A stretch of 21,684 nt of DNA. Source: an uncultured Gemmiger sp. (GTDB taxonomy: Bacteria > Bacillota > Clostridia > Oscillospirales > Ruminococcaceae). The stretch is from assembly GCA_944382805.1 (NCBI GenBank), contig CALWNS010000190.1, positions 1 to 21,684 on the forward strand, given 5' to 3'. This document shows positions 1 through 6,490 of the stretch, piece by piece (the first letter of the stretch is position 1; every line of letters starts with the position of its first letter). Both the position numbers and the translations under genes were made by a program. The notes below the pieces were generated by a model. That model was given only the letters and a program-made list of their open reading frames with translations. It was not told the DNA's origin and made no database searches.

Positions 1-419
1 AGGAGCTGCTCCGCGCGGCCGACCTTGTCAGCCTGCACTGCCCGCTGACCGCCGAGACCCGCCACCTGATCAACGCAAAGACCATCGCCATGATGCGCGA
101 TACCGCTATTCTGGTCAACACCAGCCGCGGCGCGCTCATCGATACCCCGGCCCTGATCGAAGCGCTGCGCCGCCGCAAGTTCGCCGGCGTGGGCCTGGAT
201 GTCTACGAGGACGAGGACGGCCAGGTGTTCGAGGATTTTTCGGACGATGTGCTGCAAAACGAGGTCGTGCCCGTGCTGCTCAGCTTCCCCAACGTGGTCG
301 TCACCAGCCACCAGGCGTTTTTTACCCGCACCGCGCTGCAAAGCATCGCCATCACCACCATGGAGAACGCCCGCGCCTTCGCCCGCGGCGAACCCCTTGC
401 AAACGAAGTCAAAGCATGA
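1..419 (+). CDS. ldhA: D-lactate dehydrogenase, C-terminal part (5' truncated by window)
   Basis: D-isomer-specific 2-hydroxyacid dehydrogenase that reduces pyruvate to D-lactate with NADH, a cytoplasmic fermentative enzyme. The frame is open from base 3 to the TGA at 417-419, giving about 138 C-terminal residues. Visible family motifs are LVSLHCPLT, the NAD-domain stretch ILVNTSRGALIDT, GVGLDVYEDE with the conserved Glu of the catalytic relay, and VVVTSHQAFFT with the catalytic His. The SHQAFFT form and the tail ending NEVKA resemble the E. coli LdhA type more than glycerate or phosphoglycerate dehydrogenases. The substrate-binding N-terminal half lies outside the window, so substrate choice is inferred from the C-terminal motif only. 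A hairpin terminator starts two bases after the stop, so this is the last gene of its transcript. Confidence 0.85.
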   Translation, partial: ELLRAADLVSLHCPLTAETRHLINAKTIAMMRDTAILVNTSRGALIDTPALIEALRRRKFAGVGLDVYEDEDGQVFEDFSDDVLQNEVVPVLLSFPNVVVTSHQAFFTRTALQSIAITTMENARAFARGEPLANEVKA

Positions 420-420
420 A

Positions 421-457
421 AAACCGCGCAGGCCGTCACGGCTCTGCGCGGTTTGCT
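421..457 (+). terminator. Rho-independent terminator after the D-lactate dehydrogenase gene
   Basis: Arms AAACCGCGCAG (421-431) and CTGCGCGGTTT (444-454) are perfectly complementary over 11 bp with a 12-nt loop. The T run is short (GGTTTGCTTAT), but the position directly after the stop codon supports the call. Confidence 0.8.
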
Positions 458-464
458 TATATAT

Positions 465-600
465 TCGCTAACACTGTTGAAAAAGCAACTCAACGAATCG
501 TAGATGACCTTGTAAATGGAGCGTAGGTTGTCAAATTCCTCTGGGTATGATATTTTAGCAGCAAGGAGGTGCAAAGATGTTGTAGACAGTAGTGCAGACT
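465..600. other. AT-richer intergenic island, possible remnant of foreign DNA
   Basis: This part of the 420-788 gene-free stretch is clearly AT-richer than its neighbours. On the plus strand, frame 2 from 470 reads NTVEKATQRIVDDLVNGA and stops with TAG, which looks like a protein C terminus. Then a perfect ribosome binding site AAGGAGGT (563-570) stands six bases before ATG-TTG-TAG (577-585). On the minus strand the same DNA reads without stops as KISYPEEFDNLRSIYKVIYD from a TTG at 574. Both readings cannot be genuine genes in their present form. I do not recognise either, and a decayed mobile or transferred fragment is the simplest reading. Confidence 0.35.
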
Positions 601-602
601 TC

Positions 603-628
603 AGCCAGCCGGAACCGGCTGGCTTTTC
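603..628 (+). terminator. Hairpin terminator in the 420-788 intergenic stretch
   Basis: AGCCAGCCG (603-611) pairs with CGGCTGGCT (616-624) around a GAAC loop and is followed by TTTTCTG. It would end any transcript coming from the AT-rich island and insulate the promoter at 742-770. Confidence 0.65.
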
Positions 629-741
629 TGTTGCCCCCTATGCTCCAACACCCCTTCCCTTGTGCCGGGCGAGCCGTTCCCATCCCGTAACACAGGTGCA
701 AACGGCGGCCGCTCCGTTTAATGTTTATCATTAAATTTTTA

Positions 742-770
742 TTGACAAATGTGAAGCATCCTGCTACAGT
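742..770 (+). promoter_or_regulatory. Promoter of the DUF2975/HTH gene pair
   Basis: TTGACA (742-747), a 17-bp spacer and TACAGT (765-770). The -35 box is a perfect consensus and the spacing is optimal. The -10 box ends 18 bases before the chosen ATG, so the leader is very short, with GAGGTG at 777-782 as ribosome binding site. Between 629 and 741 I see nothing definable. Confidence 0.75.
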
Positions 771-788
771 AAGGGTGAGGTGATCGGT

Positions 789-1412
789 ATGAAATGGACG
801 CAGAAACTTTTGGACGAAGCGTTTGCGCGCAGGGCGGCCGGCTTGATGTGCTGGCTGTGCCGGCTGGTGATGGCGTTCGCCCTGTTCTGCCTGGTTTTAA
901 GCGTGCTGGGGCGGCAGACGTTTACGCTGCACACGGCCGAAGCCACCTTTGAGCGCGCGATCATGGCCGAGCAGGATCACGCCGCGCATTCCGGTGCGCT
1001 GACGGTACACACCAGCGACGACGTTTATGTCCATGCGGCGGACGGCCAGCCCGGCCCGGCCGTCCGCGTGGGGCTGGTGCTGCTCTATGCGGCCGATGCG
1101 CTGCCGATGCTGGCGGCCTATTGGCTGCTGAGCCGGGTGTTCGGCCGCGTGGCCGGCGGGCAGATCTTTACCGCCGCCAACGCCCGTTCCCTGCTGTATT
1201 ACGGGCTGCTGCAGCTGGCGGTGGCGCTGCTGATCCCCTGGGTGAAAATGGCGGTCTGCGCGCTGGCCAGCCTGGCCGGGCAGGGGGAGCTTTCGCTCAG
1301 CACCGGCTCCCAGATGTTGAACGCTTTTATCCCCAGCATCGCTTTCCTGGTGGCCGCTTACATCATCCACTACGGCATCCATTTGCAGGACGAGGTGGAC
1401 CACACGCTATGA
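789..1412 (+). CDS. DUF2975 family integral membrane protein
   Basis: A 207-residue membrane protein of unknown function, of the DUF2975 (YoaS-like) family. Four hydrophobic segments are visible: about residues 18-40 (CRLVMAFALFCLVLSVLG), 95-117 (LVLLYAADALPMLAAYWLL), 137-160 and 182-203. Between the first and second is a roughly 55-residue loop rich in His and Asp. The start ATG at 789 is preferred because GAGGTG at 777-782 lies six bases upstream; a GTG at 780 overlaps that site and is less likely. The gene overlaps the following HTH gene by four bases (ATGA). In Bacilli and Clostridia DUF2975 genes are typically paired with a small YozG-like Cro/CI regulator, exactly as here. The biochemical role is not known. 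Confidence 0.85.
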   Translation: MKWTQKLLDEAFARRAAGLMCWLCRLVMAFALFCLVLSVLGRQTFTLHTAEATFERAIMAEQDHAAHSGALTVHTSDDVYVHAADGQPGPAVRVGLVLLYAADALPMLAAYWLLSRVFGRVAGGQIFTAANARSLLYYGLLQLAVALLIPWVKMAVCALASLAGQGELSLSTGSQMLNAFIPSIAFLVAAYIIHYGIHLQDEVDHTL

Positions 1413-1618
1413 TCGTGATACGTTTGGACCGGGTCCTGGCCGACCGGAAAATGAAACTGAACTACCTGGCCGCGCTGGTGGGTATTTCGAACGTCAACCT
1501 TTCTTACCTGAAAACCGGCAAGGTGCGCGCCATCCGCTTTACCACGCTCAACGCGATCTGCCGGGTGCTGAAATGCCAGCCGGGGGATATCCTGGAATAT
1601 GTAGAGGAGGAGGAATAG
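1409..1618 (+). CDS. Small Cro/CI-type HTH regulator (YozG-like)
   Basis: A 69-residue protein made almost entirely of one helix-turn-helix domain of the Xre/Cro-CI class, likely a DNA-binding repressor. It starts MIVIRLDRVLADRKMKL; the HTH core is about residues 17-40 (LAALVGISNVNLSYLKTGK), and the family signature CQPGDILEY follows near residue 57. The ATG at 1409 overlaps the stop of the DUF2975 gene (ATGA), so the two are translationally coupled. The pair most likely acts as one unit in which the regulator controls its own operon or responds to the membrane partner; that link is inference from conserved pairing. It ends with TAG, one of only two apparently genuine TAG stops in the window. 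The next gene is convergent only 16 bp away, and no terminator is visible between them. Confidence 0.85.
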   Translation: MIVIRLDRVLADRKMKLNYLAALVGISNVNLSYLKTGKVRAIRFTTLNAICRVLKCQPGDILEYVEEEE

Positions 1619-1634
1619 CCCCCTCCCCTGCCGT

Positions 1635-2870
1635 TTACGGGCGGCCGAGCGCCGTGTTGTCCTTGGCGCGGGCGCGCAGTTCCGGCACCGGGTGTTCGGC
1701 GGTCTGCCAGCGGTAGTCCTGGCCGTGATCCGCGATATACTGCTGTATGACCCGGTGGCTCATGACGTTTTTCAGCGGCGTGTTCACCGTCTGCTGGTAC
1801 TCTTTGAACGTGTCGGGCTGTTTCTCGCTCGTGTCGCAGTATCCCTCGCCGTCGGCGGTGTTTTGCACGGTGGCTTCCAGCACGCCGCGCACATAATCGA
1901 TGTTGCTTTCCAGGCGCAGCGGCGCGGGGAATTCCGGCTGCGGGATGATCTGCCGCCACTGTTTGCCCTCGTACTTTTCCAGCAGTTCGGCCGCCAGGTG
2001 CAGGTGCAGCACCTCCTGTTCCAGCAGCCGCTCCCAGATCTTGCGCAGGCGGGCGTCGGGTTCGGTCTCGGCGCAGCTCCAGTACAGCCAGCATTCGACG
2101 TACTGGTGCCACAGCAGGTTGGCCAGCGGGGTCGTTTTGGGGTCCAGCAGGCTGCCGTACTGGGTAACGTGCTGTTCCTCCACCATGCCGATCTCCTGGT
2201 ACAGGCGGCGGCCCGTCTCGTCCGGCCACAGGGCGGCCGTGTTCATATAATAGTTCATGGTCTGCTGCTCGGCCGCGGTGATGACGTTGGCCGCCAGCAC
2301 ATCGATCAGGGCCGCTTTTTTGCCGTTCAGCGGGCGGCGGATGGAATCGTACGGGTGGCGGTGGTGGGCCACGGTGGGGCGGCCGGGCATGATCTCGGTA
2401 TAATGGCCGACAAGGTCCTCGGCTTTTTGGCCGGCCGTGGCGTCCAGGTAATCGGCGTAGCGGTACAGGTGGTCGAAGTCCTCCAGCAGGGCAAAGTCCA
2501 GCGCTGCCTTGACATCGGCGTCCTGCACGCGGGCGGCCAGGTGGGCGGTCAGGTCGGTGGCCAGCTGTTCGTAGCCGATGGTGTGTTCGAGCGCGGTCTC
2601 GTCCGCGGGCTTCAGGTGGGTGAGCAGCTTTTGCTGCTGCTGTTCGCTGCGGCGGATGGCCGCCAGCCGGCGGCACAGTTCCCGGTCGGCCGTACAGCGG
2701 GAAAGCTGGTGCCCGAACCAGACGTTTTCAAACTCGGTCCCGGTCATCAGGATCACGCGGGTGCGGGTGTAGGGGTCGACTTCGGCTTTTTCATACGGTT
2801 CCGGCCAAAGCGCTTTCCAGTCGCAGAACAGCGCGGCGCTTTTGTCCGGTTTTTCGGCAAACGGATTCAA
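1635..2870 (-). CDS. Ferritin-like helical protein of unrecognised family
   Basis: A 411-residue soluble protein that I cannot assign to a named family. Long helices carry repeated carboxylate/His motifs: EH at 95-96 with E101, EDFDH at 130-134, E201, EEQH at 231-234, E259, and EQEVLHLH at 284-291. This spacing resembles the ligands of ferritin-like diiron four-helix bundles, perhaps present twice. There is no signal peptide and no membrane segment. The start is TTG at 2870: the only nearby ATG is out of frame and meets a stop after three codons, whereas AAAGGAGGG lies eight bases before the TTG. The gene is divergent from a macro-domain gene and convergent with the HTH gene. An oxidase, peroxide-handling or metal-binding role is inference only. 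Confidence 0.6.
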   Translation of the reverse strand: MNPFAEKPDKSAALFCDWKALWPEPYEKAEVDPYTRTRVILMTGTEFENVWFGHQLSRCTADRELCRRLAAIRRSEQQQQKLLTHLKPADETALEHTIGYEQLATDLTAHLAARVQDADVKAALDFALLEDFDHLYRYADYLDATAGQKAEDLVGHYTEIMPGRPTVAHHRHPYDSIRRPLNGKKAALIDVLAANVITAAEQQTMNYYMNTAALWPDETGRRLYQEIGMVEEQHVTQYGSLLDPKTTPLANLLWHQYVECWLYWSCAETEPDARLRKIWERLLEQEVLHLHLAAELLEKYEGKQWRQIIPQPEFPAPLRLESNIDYVRGVLEATVQNTADGEGYCDTSEKQPDTFKEYQQTVNTPLKNVMSHRVIQQYIADHGQDYRWQTAEHPVPELRARAKDNTALGRP

Positions 2871-2896
2871 AACGGCATCCCTCCTTTGTTGCGCCT

Positions 2897-2925
2897 ATAG
2901 TATGGGCACGGGCCGGGCGTTTCAT
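2897..2925 (-). promoter_or_regulatory. Weak candidate promoter of the ferritin-like gene
   Basis: On the minus strand TACTAT (2897-2902) is a plausible -10 box, with only a poor -35 (ATGAAA or TGAAAC, 2919-2925) at 16-17 bp. The -35 region touches the palindrome at 2924-2938, which suggests control by a DNA-binding protein. Confidence 0.35.
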
Positions 2926-2938
2926 GCGCATTGCGCAT
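2924..2938. promoter_or_regulatory. Palindromic operator-like site between divergent genes
   Basis: ATGCGCA (2924-2930), one T, then TGCGCAT (2932-2938): a perfect 7-bp inverted repeat. It overlaps the -35 box of the macro-domain promoter (2931-2936) and abuts the -35 region of the opposite promoter. This position fits an operator for a dimeric repressor controlling both genes. The cognate regulator is unknown. Confidence 0.45.
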
Positions 2939-2960
2939 TTGCCCCGGCTTGTGCTATACT
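2931..2960 (+). promoter_or_regulatory. Promoter of the macro-domain gene
   Basis: TTGCGC (2931-2936), an 18-bp spacer and TATACT (2955-2960). The leader contains a small hairpin, GCGCGC (2970-2975) with GCGCGC (2979-2984), immediately before the ribosome binding site AAAGGAGG (2986-2993). Confidence 0.6.
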
Positions 2961-3002
2961 ATGTGCAAAGCGCGCAGAGCGCGCCAAAGGAGGTCGATGC
3001 AG

Positions 3003-3509
3003 ATGCCGCTGCAGATCGTGCGCAACGACATTACCAAAATGAAGGTGGACGCCATTGTGAACGCCGCCAACAGCTCGCTGCTGGGCGGCGGCGGGGTGGA
3101 CGGGTGCATCCACCGCGCCGCGGGGCCGGCGCTGCTGGCCGAATGCCGCACCTTGGGCGGCTGTGCCACCGGCAGCGCCAAGATCACCGGCGCGGGGCGG
3201 CTCCCCTGCCGCTGGGTGATCCACGCCGTGGGGCCGGTGTGGCAGGGCGGGGGCCGCGGCGAGCGGGAGGCGCTTGCCTCGTGTTACCGCACGGCGCTGG
3301 AACTGGCGCAGGCGCACGGGTGCAAAACGGCAGCGTTCCCGCTGATCTCCGCCGGCGTTTACGGCTACCCCAAGGACCAGGCGCTGCGGGTGGCGGTGGA
3401 TACGATCCGGGCCTTTTTGCAAAACTGCGAGATGACGGTATACCTTGTTCTTTTTGATCAGGAAGCCTGCCAGATCGCCCAGGCGCTGTACGGCGAACCG
3501 ACCGCCTAG
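3003..3509 (+). CDS. Macro-domain protein (ADP-ribose binding / deacetylase-like)
   Basis: A 168-residue single-domain macro protein of the MacroD/YmdB type, which binds ADP-ribose and in characterised members removes O-acetyl-ADP-ribose or ADP-ribosyl groups. Motifs are VDAIVNAANSSLLGGGGVDG (residues 15-34), with the conserved Asn and glycine-rich substrate loop, then CIHRAAG, WVIHAVGP, and the second loop ISAGVYGYP near residue 115. The domain fills the protein. The start at 3003 is chosen because AAAGGAGG ends nine bases upstream, while the ATG at 2997 lies only three bases from it. The gene ends with TAG just before a bidirectional terminator. It faces the ferritin-like gene across a palindrome, so shared control is possible, but a shared function is not shown. 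Confidence 0.9.
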   Translation: MPLQIVRNDITKMKVDAIVNAANSSLLGGGGVDGCIHRAAGPALLAECRTLGGCATGSAKITGAGRLPCRWVIHAVGPVWQGGGRGEREALASCYRTALELAQAHGCKTAAFPLISAGVYGYPKDQALRVAVDTIRAFLQNCEMTVYLVLFDQEACQIAQALYGEPTA

Positions 3510-3531
3510 CCATATACGCTATACAAAAGCG

Positions 3532-3558
3532 AATCCCCCGGCCTTGGCCGGGGGATTT
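3532..3558. terminator. Bidirectional terminator between convergent genes
   Basis: AATCCCCCGGCC (3532-3543) and GGCCGGGGGATT (3546-3557) form a perfect 12-bp stem. It lies between the macro-domain gene and the end of the minus-strand permease gene, and would serve both. Confidence 0.85.
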
Positions 3559-3573
3559 CCGTTTTTCCGGGGC

Positions 3574-4437
3574 TTAGCGGCCGCGGCGTTGTTTTTGCAG
3601 GTCCTCTACGCGGCCGCGCAGGCGGGTCAGCGCTTCGGGCTGGCGGGGGGCCTGCATATGCGGGAAGGCCCGCAGCAGGCGGTTCATGCCGGAGCGGCGC
3701 TTTTCCACTTCGGCGCGCAGGAGCTTGGCGTGGCCGGCCAGGTCGGTGATCTGGTCGTACAGGGCGGCGGCGTTCTCCCGCCCTTCCATGGCGGCCAGCA
3801 TCAGCTGCAGCCGCTGTTCGTCCAGCAGCGTATCGATCGTCATGGCGCCGGTGCCGATGTGGGTGGTCATTGCGTCGCTCAGGCTGCGGATCTTATCGCC
3901 CAGGTCCCCCAGCGCGCGCAGGCTGCGGGCCAAGCCGGCGGCCTGCGCAAAGGACAAGCCCGCGTCCACAGCCGCCACCACCAGCAGCACACAGTCTACC
4001 GCCAGCAGCGCAACGTGCGGCAGCCGCTCGACCGGGGCGGCCAGCAGCGGATGCACCAGCCGGACCATGACCAGGCTGCCCAGCCCCCACAGCAGCGTAA
4101 ACTGCGGGCAGATAAACCCGCCCACGTTCCAGCGCTTGTCGGAATAATCCCACCAGCGGGTGTGGAACAGGCGGTACAGCACCCAGCCGCCAAACAGTTC
4201 GATCAGCGTGGACAGCACCGCGCCTACCAAAAACACAGCAAGCGGATTCCTGGCCAGCGGCCCCAGGGCGACCAGCAGCGCCACCATGCCAAAGCCGTAA
4301 ATGGGACAAAGCGGGCCGTTGAGAAAGCCGCGGTTGACCAGTTTGCGCAGGGTGACGGCGGCAAAGGCGACTTCGGCGCACCAGCCCAGGAAAGAGTAGA
4401 GAAAGAAATACAGGATCAGCCGGAGCGGCTCGGTCAT
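3574..4437 (-). CDS. CmpB-like putative ABC transporter permease family protein
   Basis: A 287-residue membrane protein of the ABC_trans_CmpB family (Pfam PF06541), whose function remains unclear despite the permease name. The N-terminal half holds about five hydrophobic segments (residues 5-28, 43-62, 67-92, 112-135, 139-163) with the family motifs FLGWCAEV near residue 16, RGFLNGPLCPIYGFG near 36 and WWDYSDKRWNVGG near 95. The last 120 residues are soluble and helical, with many charged residues and probable coiled-coil character, ending in a basic tail. The start ATG overlaps the trmB stop (ATGA), so it is coupled to trmB as the last gene of the operon. No ATP-binding partner is nearby. 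The chance link to tRNA methylation is not explained. Confidence 0.8.
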   Translation of the reverse strand: MTEPLRLILYFFLYSFLGWCAEVAFAAVTLRKLVNRGFLNGPLCPIYGFGMVALLVALGPLARNPLAVFLVGAVLSTLIELFGGWVLYRLFHTRWWDYSDKRWNVGGFICPQFTLLWGLGSLVMVRLVHPLLAAPVERLPHVALLAVDCVLLVVAAVDAGLSFAQAAGLARSLRALGDLGDKIRSLSDAMTTHIGTGAMTIDTLLDEQRLQLMLAAMEGRENAAALYDQITDLAGHAKLLRAEVEKRRSGMNRLLRAFPHMQAPRQPEALTRLRGRVEDLQKQRRGR

Positions 4438-5168
4438 ACGGTCTCCTCCTCTTCGTTCAGGCGGCGGGCCAGCGCTTTCGGCTCGACCCAGCTCACATCG
4501 GCGTCCGGCCCTTTGCGGGCGATCAGCGCCTTGATAGGGATGCCCTGTTCGGTAAACATCCCCTCGTGTTCGGTGCGGATGTTCCAGGCCGGCTCCCCGT
4601 TGTGCAGGTCAAAGGTCTGCCAGGTAACGGCGAACCCGGCGGCCGGGAAATAGGAAAGGCTGTCCCGGAAAAGGTCGTCGTCATCGGTCTTGAACCAGAT
4701 CTCGGCCCCTTCGTCCATCAGCGCGCGGTATTGCAGCAGCTGGCGCGGGTGGGTCAGGCGGTGCTTGTGGCTGCCGGCGTTCTTGCTCCACGGGTTGCAG
4801 AAATTGATGTAGATGCGCGCCACGCGGTCGGCGGGCGCAAACGCGCCGAGCAGCCGTTCGATGTCCAGCGAGGCGATGCGCACGTTATCGGTGGGCAGGC
4901 GCTTTTCCAGGTAGGCTTTTTCCACCTTGCGCTTGGCCAGGATCAGCACTTTGTCGGTGATGTCGATGCCCAGGTAGTTGTTTTCCGGGTGGGCGCTGGC
5001 CAGCTGGGAAAGGAAGCCGCCCTTGCCGCAGCCGAGTTCCAGGCAGAACGGCTTTTGCGGCGCAGGGTACAACTCGCGCCAATGGCCGGCGTGGGCCAGC
5101 GGGTCGTGGACATGGAACGGGCAGGCCAGCAGCTCCGGCCGGGCATAGGGTTTGAAACGCATTCGCAT
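4434..5168 (-). CDS. trmB: tRNA (guanine-N7-)-methyltransferase
   Basis: TrmB forms 7-methylguanosine at position 46 of many tRNAs, using S-adenosylmethionine; it acts in the cytoplasm. The protein has 244 residues, slightly longer than the usual 210-240. It shows the SAM-binding motif LELGCGKGGF (about residues 43-52), GIDITDKVL (67-75), the family motif INFCNPWSKNAGSHKHRL (variant of NFPDPWPKxRHxKRRL) near residue 120, FKTDDDDLF, and TEHEGMF near the end (canonical TEYE). The variant NFCNPW in place of NFxDPW is typical of clostridial relatives as far as I recall. AAGGAG lies ten bases before the ATG. It sits 14 bp after the alanyl-tRNA editing gene and overlaps the permease gene by four bases, so the three form an operon. 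Confidence 0.92.
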   Translation of the reverse strand: MRMRFKPYARPELLACPFHVHDPLAHAGHWRELYPAPQKPFCLELGCGKGGFLSQLASAHPENNYLGIDITDKVLILAKRKVEKAYLEKRLPTDNVRIASLDIERLLGAFAPADRVARIYINFCNPWSKNAGSHKHRLTHPRQLLQYRALMDEGAEIWFKTDDDDLFRDSLSYFPAAGFAVTWQTFDLHNGEPAWNIRTEHEGMFTEQGIPIKALIARKGPDADVSWVEPKALARRLNEEEETV

Positions 5169-5182
5169 GGGGTGGGTTCTCC

Positions 5183-6349
5183 TTATGGTTTGTTGGGGCC
5201 GCTCAGCAAAAACGTGCGGGCGGCTTCGTAACCGCCTGCGGCCAGGCTGCCCTGGCAGACTTCGGGGCTGCCGCCGCCGCGGCCGTCAAAGGCGGCGTTC
5301 AGCGCCGCGGCCACGGCGCGCACGTCCTGCCCCGGGGCGGTCAGGGCGTAAGCCAGGCCGCGGCCGCCGGGGGCGAACACCGCGCACAGCGCGCCGGTGC
5401 GCGCAGCCACCGCCAGGCACAGGCGGCGCAGGCCGTCGGCGTCCGCGCCTTCGCAATACGCCGCAAACGGCGCGCCGGGCACGGCCGCGGCGGCCAGCGC
5501 CCCGGCCAGCGCGCGCTGCAGCGCCACCAGGCGCTGCTTGGTCTCGGCCGCGGCCTCCTGCGCGCGGCGGGCGGCCGGGGCCAGGCGGCCCGGCCCGGCC
5601 GAAAGCAGCGCGCCGGTCGCCTCGGCGTCGGCCCAGGCTTCGGCCACGGCGGCCTGCGCGCGGCCGCCGCACACCACGGCCAGCCGCACGCCGCCCTTGT
5701 AGTGCTGGGCGGACAGGATCTTGATCTGCCCCACCTGCCCGGTGCGGGCCAGGTGGGTGCCGCAGCAGGCGCACAGGTCGGCCCCGCCGGCGTCCACCAG
5801 ACGCACGGGGCCGGCCAGTTCTTTTTTGCTGCGGTAGGGCAGGCCGGCCAGCTCGGCCGGGCCGGGGTACCAGGCGCGCACCGGGGCGTTGGCGCGCACG
5901 GCGGCGTTGGCCTCGGCTTCGGCCTGCGCCAGCTGGGCCGCGGTGAGCGGCCGGTCCATATCCATGCGCACGGCCGGCCGCCCGATGTGAAAACCGACGT
6001 TTTCGGCCCCAAACAGACGGTGCAGCGTGCCGGACAGGATATGCTCGCCGGTGTGCTGCTCCATGTGGTCCAGCCGGCGCGCCCAGTCCAGCACGCCCTC
6101 CGCCGTGCCGCCCACCGGGAGCGGAGCTTCCAGCGTGTGCCAGACCACGCCGCCGCGCAGCTGCACATCGGTGACGGTCACGCCGCCCAGGGCGCCGGTG
6201 TCGCAGGGCTGGCCGCCGCCCTCCGGGTAAAAGGCGGTGGCGTCCAGCGCGGCGCGCCAGCCGCCGGGGGCCGGTTCGCAGGCCAGCACACGGGCGGTAA
6301 AGCGCCGGCAGGCGGCGTCGGTCTCGTACAGTTTGACGGTCGGCTGCAT
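5183..6349 (-). CDS. Alanyl-tRNA editing protein (AlaX-like, with DHHA1-type C terminus)
   Basis: A 388-residue free-standing relative of the AlaRS editing domain, which hydrolyses mischarged Ser-tRNA(Ala) or Gly-tRNA(Ala). It has the N-terminal beta domain with TAFYPEGGGQPCDTG (residues 38-52), the zinc and catalytic motif HTGEH (H99, H103), and CCGTH (C195, H199) followed by TGQVGQIKI. All four metal ligands are present. The C-terminal third is Ala-rich with coiled-coil character (about 240-285), then a DHHA1-like domain with GGRGGGSPEVCQGSL near 365. The length fits the long AlaX/alanyl-tRNA editing class. AAGGAGG lies eight bases before the ATG at 6349. It is the first gene of an operon with trmB and the CmpB-like gene, served by an extended -10 promoter at 6387. 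Confidence 0.88.
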   Translation of the reverse strand: MQPTVKLYETDAACRRFTARVLACEPAPGGWRAALDATAFYPEGGGQPCDTGALGGVTVTDVQLRGGVVWHTLEAPLPVGGTAEGVLDWARRLDHMEQHTGEHILSGTLHRLFGAENVGFHIGRPAVRMDMDRPLTAAQLAQAEAEANAAVRANAPVRAWYPGPAELAGLPYRSKKELAGPVRLVDAGGADLCACCGTHLARTGQVGQIKILSAQHYKGGVRLAVVCGGRAQAAVAEAWADAEATGALLSAGPGRLAPAARRAQEAAAETKQRLVALQRALAGALAAAAVPGAPFAAYCEGADADGLRRLCLAVAARTGALCAVFAPGGRGLAYALTAPGQDVRAVAAALNAAFDGRGGGSPEVCQGSLAAGGYEAARTFLLSGPNKP

Positions 6350-6386
6350 GGCAGCGGCCTCCTTTCAGGCAGGGGTGAGTTTCTTT

Positions 6387-6415
6387 ATTATACCACAAAA
6401 CCGGGGTGGACAAAA
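6387..6415 (-). promoter_or_regulatory. Promoter of the AlaX-trmB-cmpB operon
   Basis: On the minus strand a perfect TATAAT (6387-6392) is preceded by TGG, forming an extended -10 (TGnTATAAT). The -35 is poor (TTTTGT at 17 bp or TTGTCC at 15 bp). The transcript would start about 30 bases before the ATG at 6349. Confidence 0.65.
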
Positions 6416-6434
6416 GCCGGAAATACGGTATAAT
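6407..6434 (+). promoter_or_regulatory. Promoter of the lipoprotein gene
   Basis: TGGACA (6407-6412), a 16-bp spacer and a perfect TATAAT (6429-6434). Its -35 box shares bases with the -35 region of the divergent operon promoter, so the two may compete for RNA polymerase. The leader holds a hairpin, GCGGCAGC (6453-6460) with GCTGCCGC (6463-6470), just before AGGAGG; it lacks a T run, so I do not call it a terminator. Confidence 0.7.
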
Positions 6435-6490
6435 GAAAAGCAGAGAAAAACCGCGGCAGCACGCTGCCGCTTGCCCACAGGAGGATGTTT

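Noticed and set aside
3507..3509. TAG at the end of the macro-domain gene as a possible third read-through site (also GCCTAG)
   Set aside because: The macro domain is complete, and a strong terminator lies 22 bases further on. Read-through would translate the hairpin, so this looks like a true stop.
6453..6470. Leader hairpin of the lipoprotein gene as an attenuator or riboswitch
   Set aside because: A perfect 8-bp stem with a two-base loop, but no T run and no alternative pairing that I could see; kept only as a note under the promoter.
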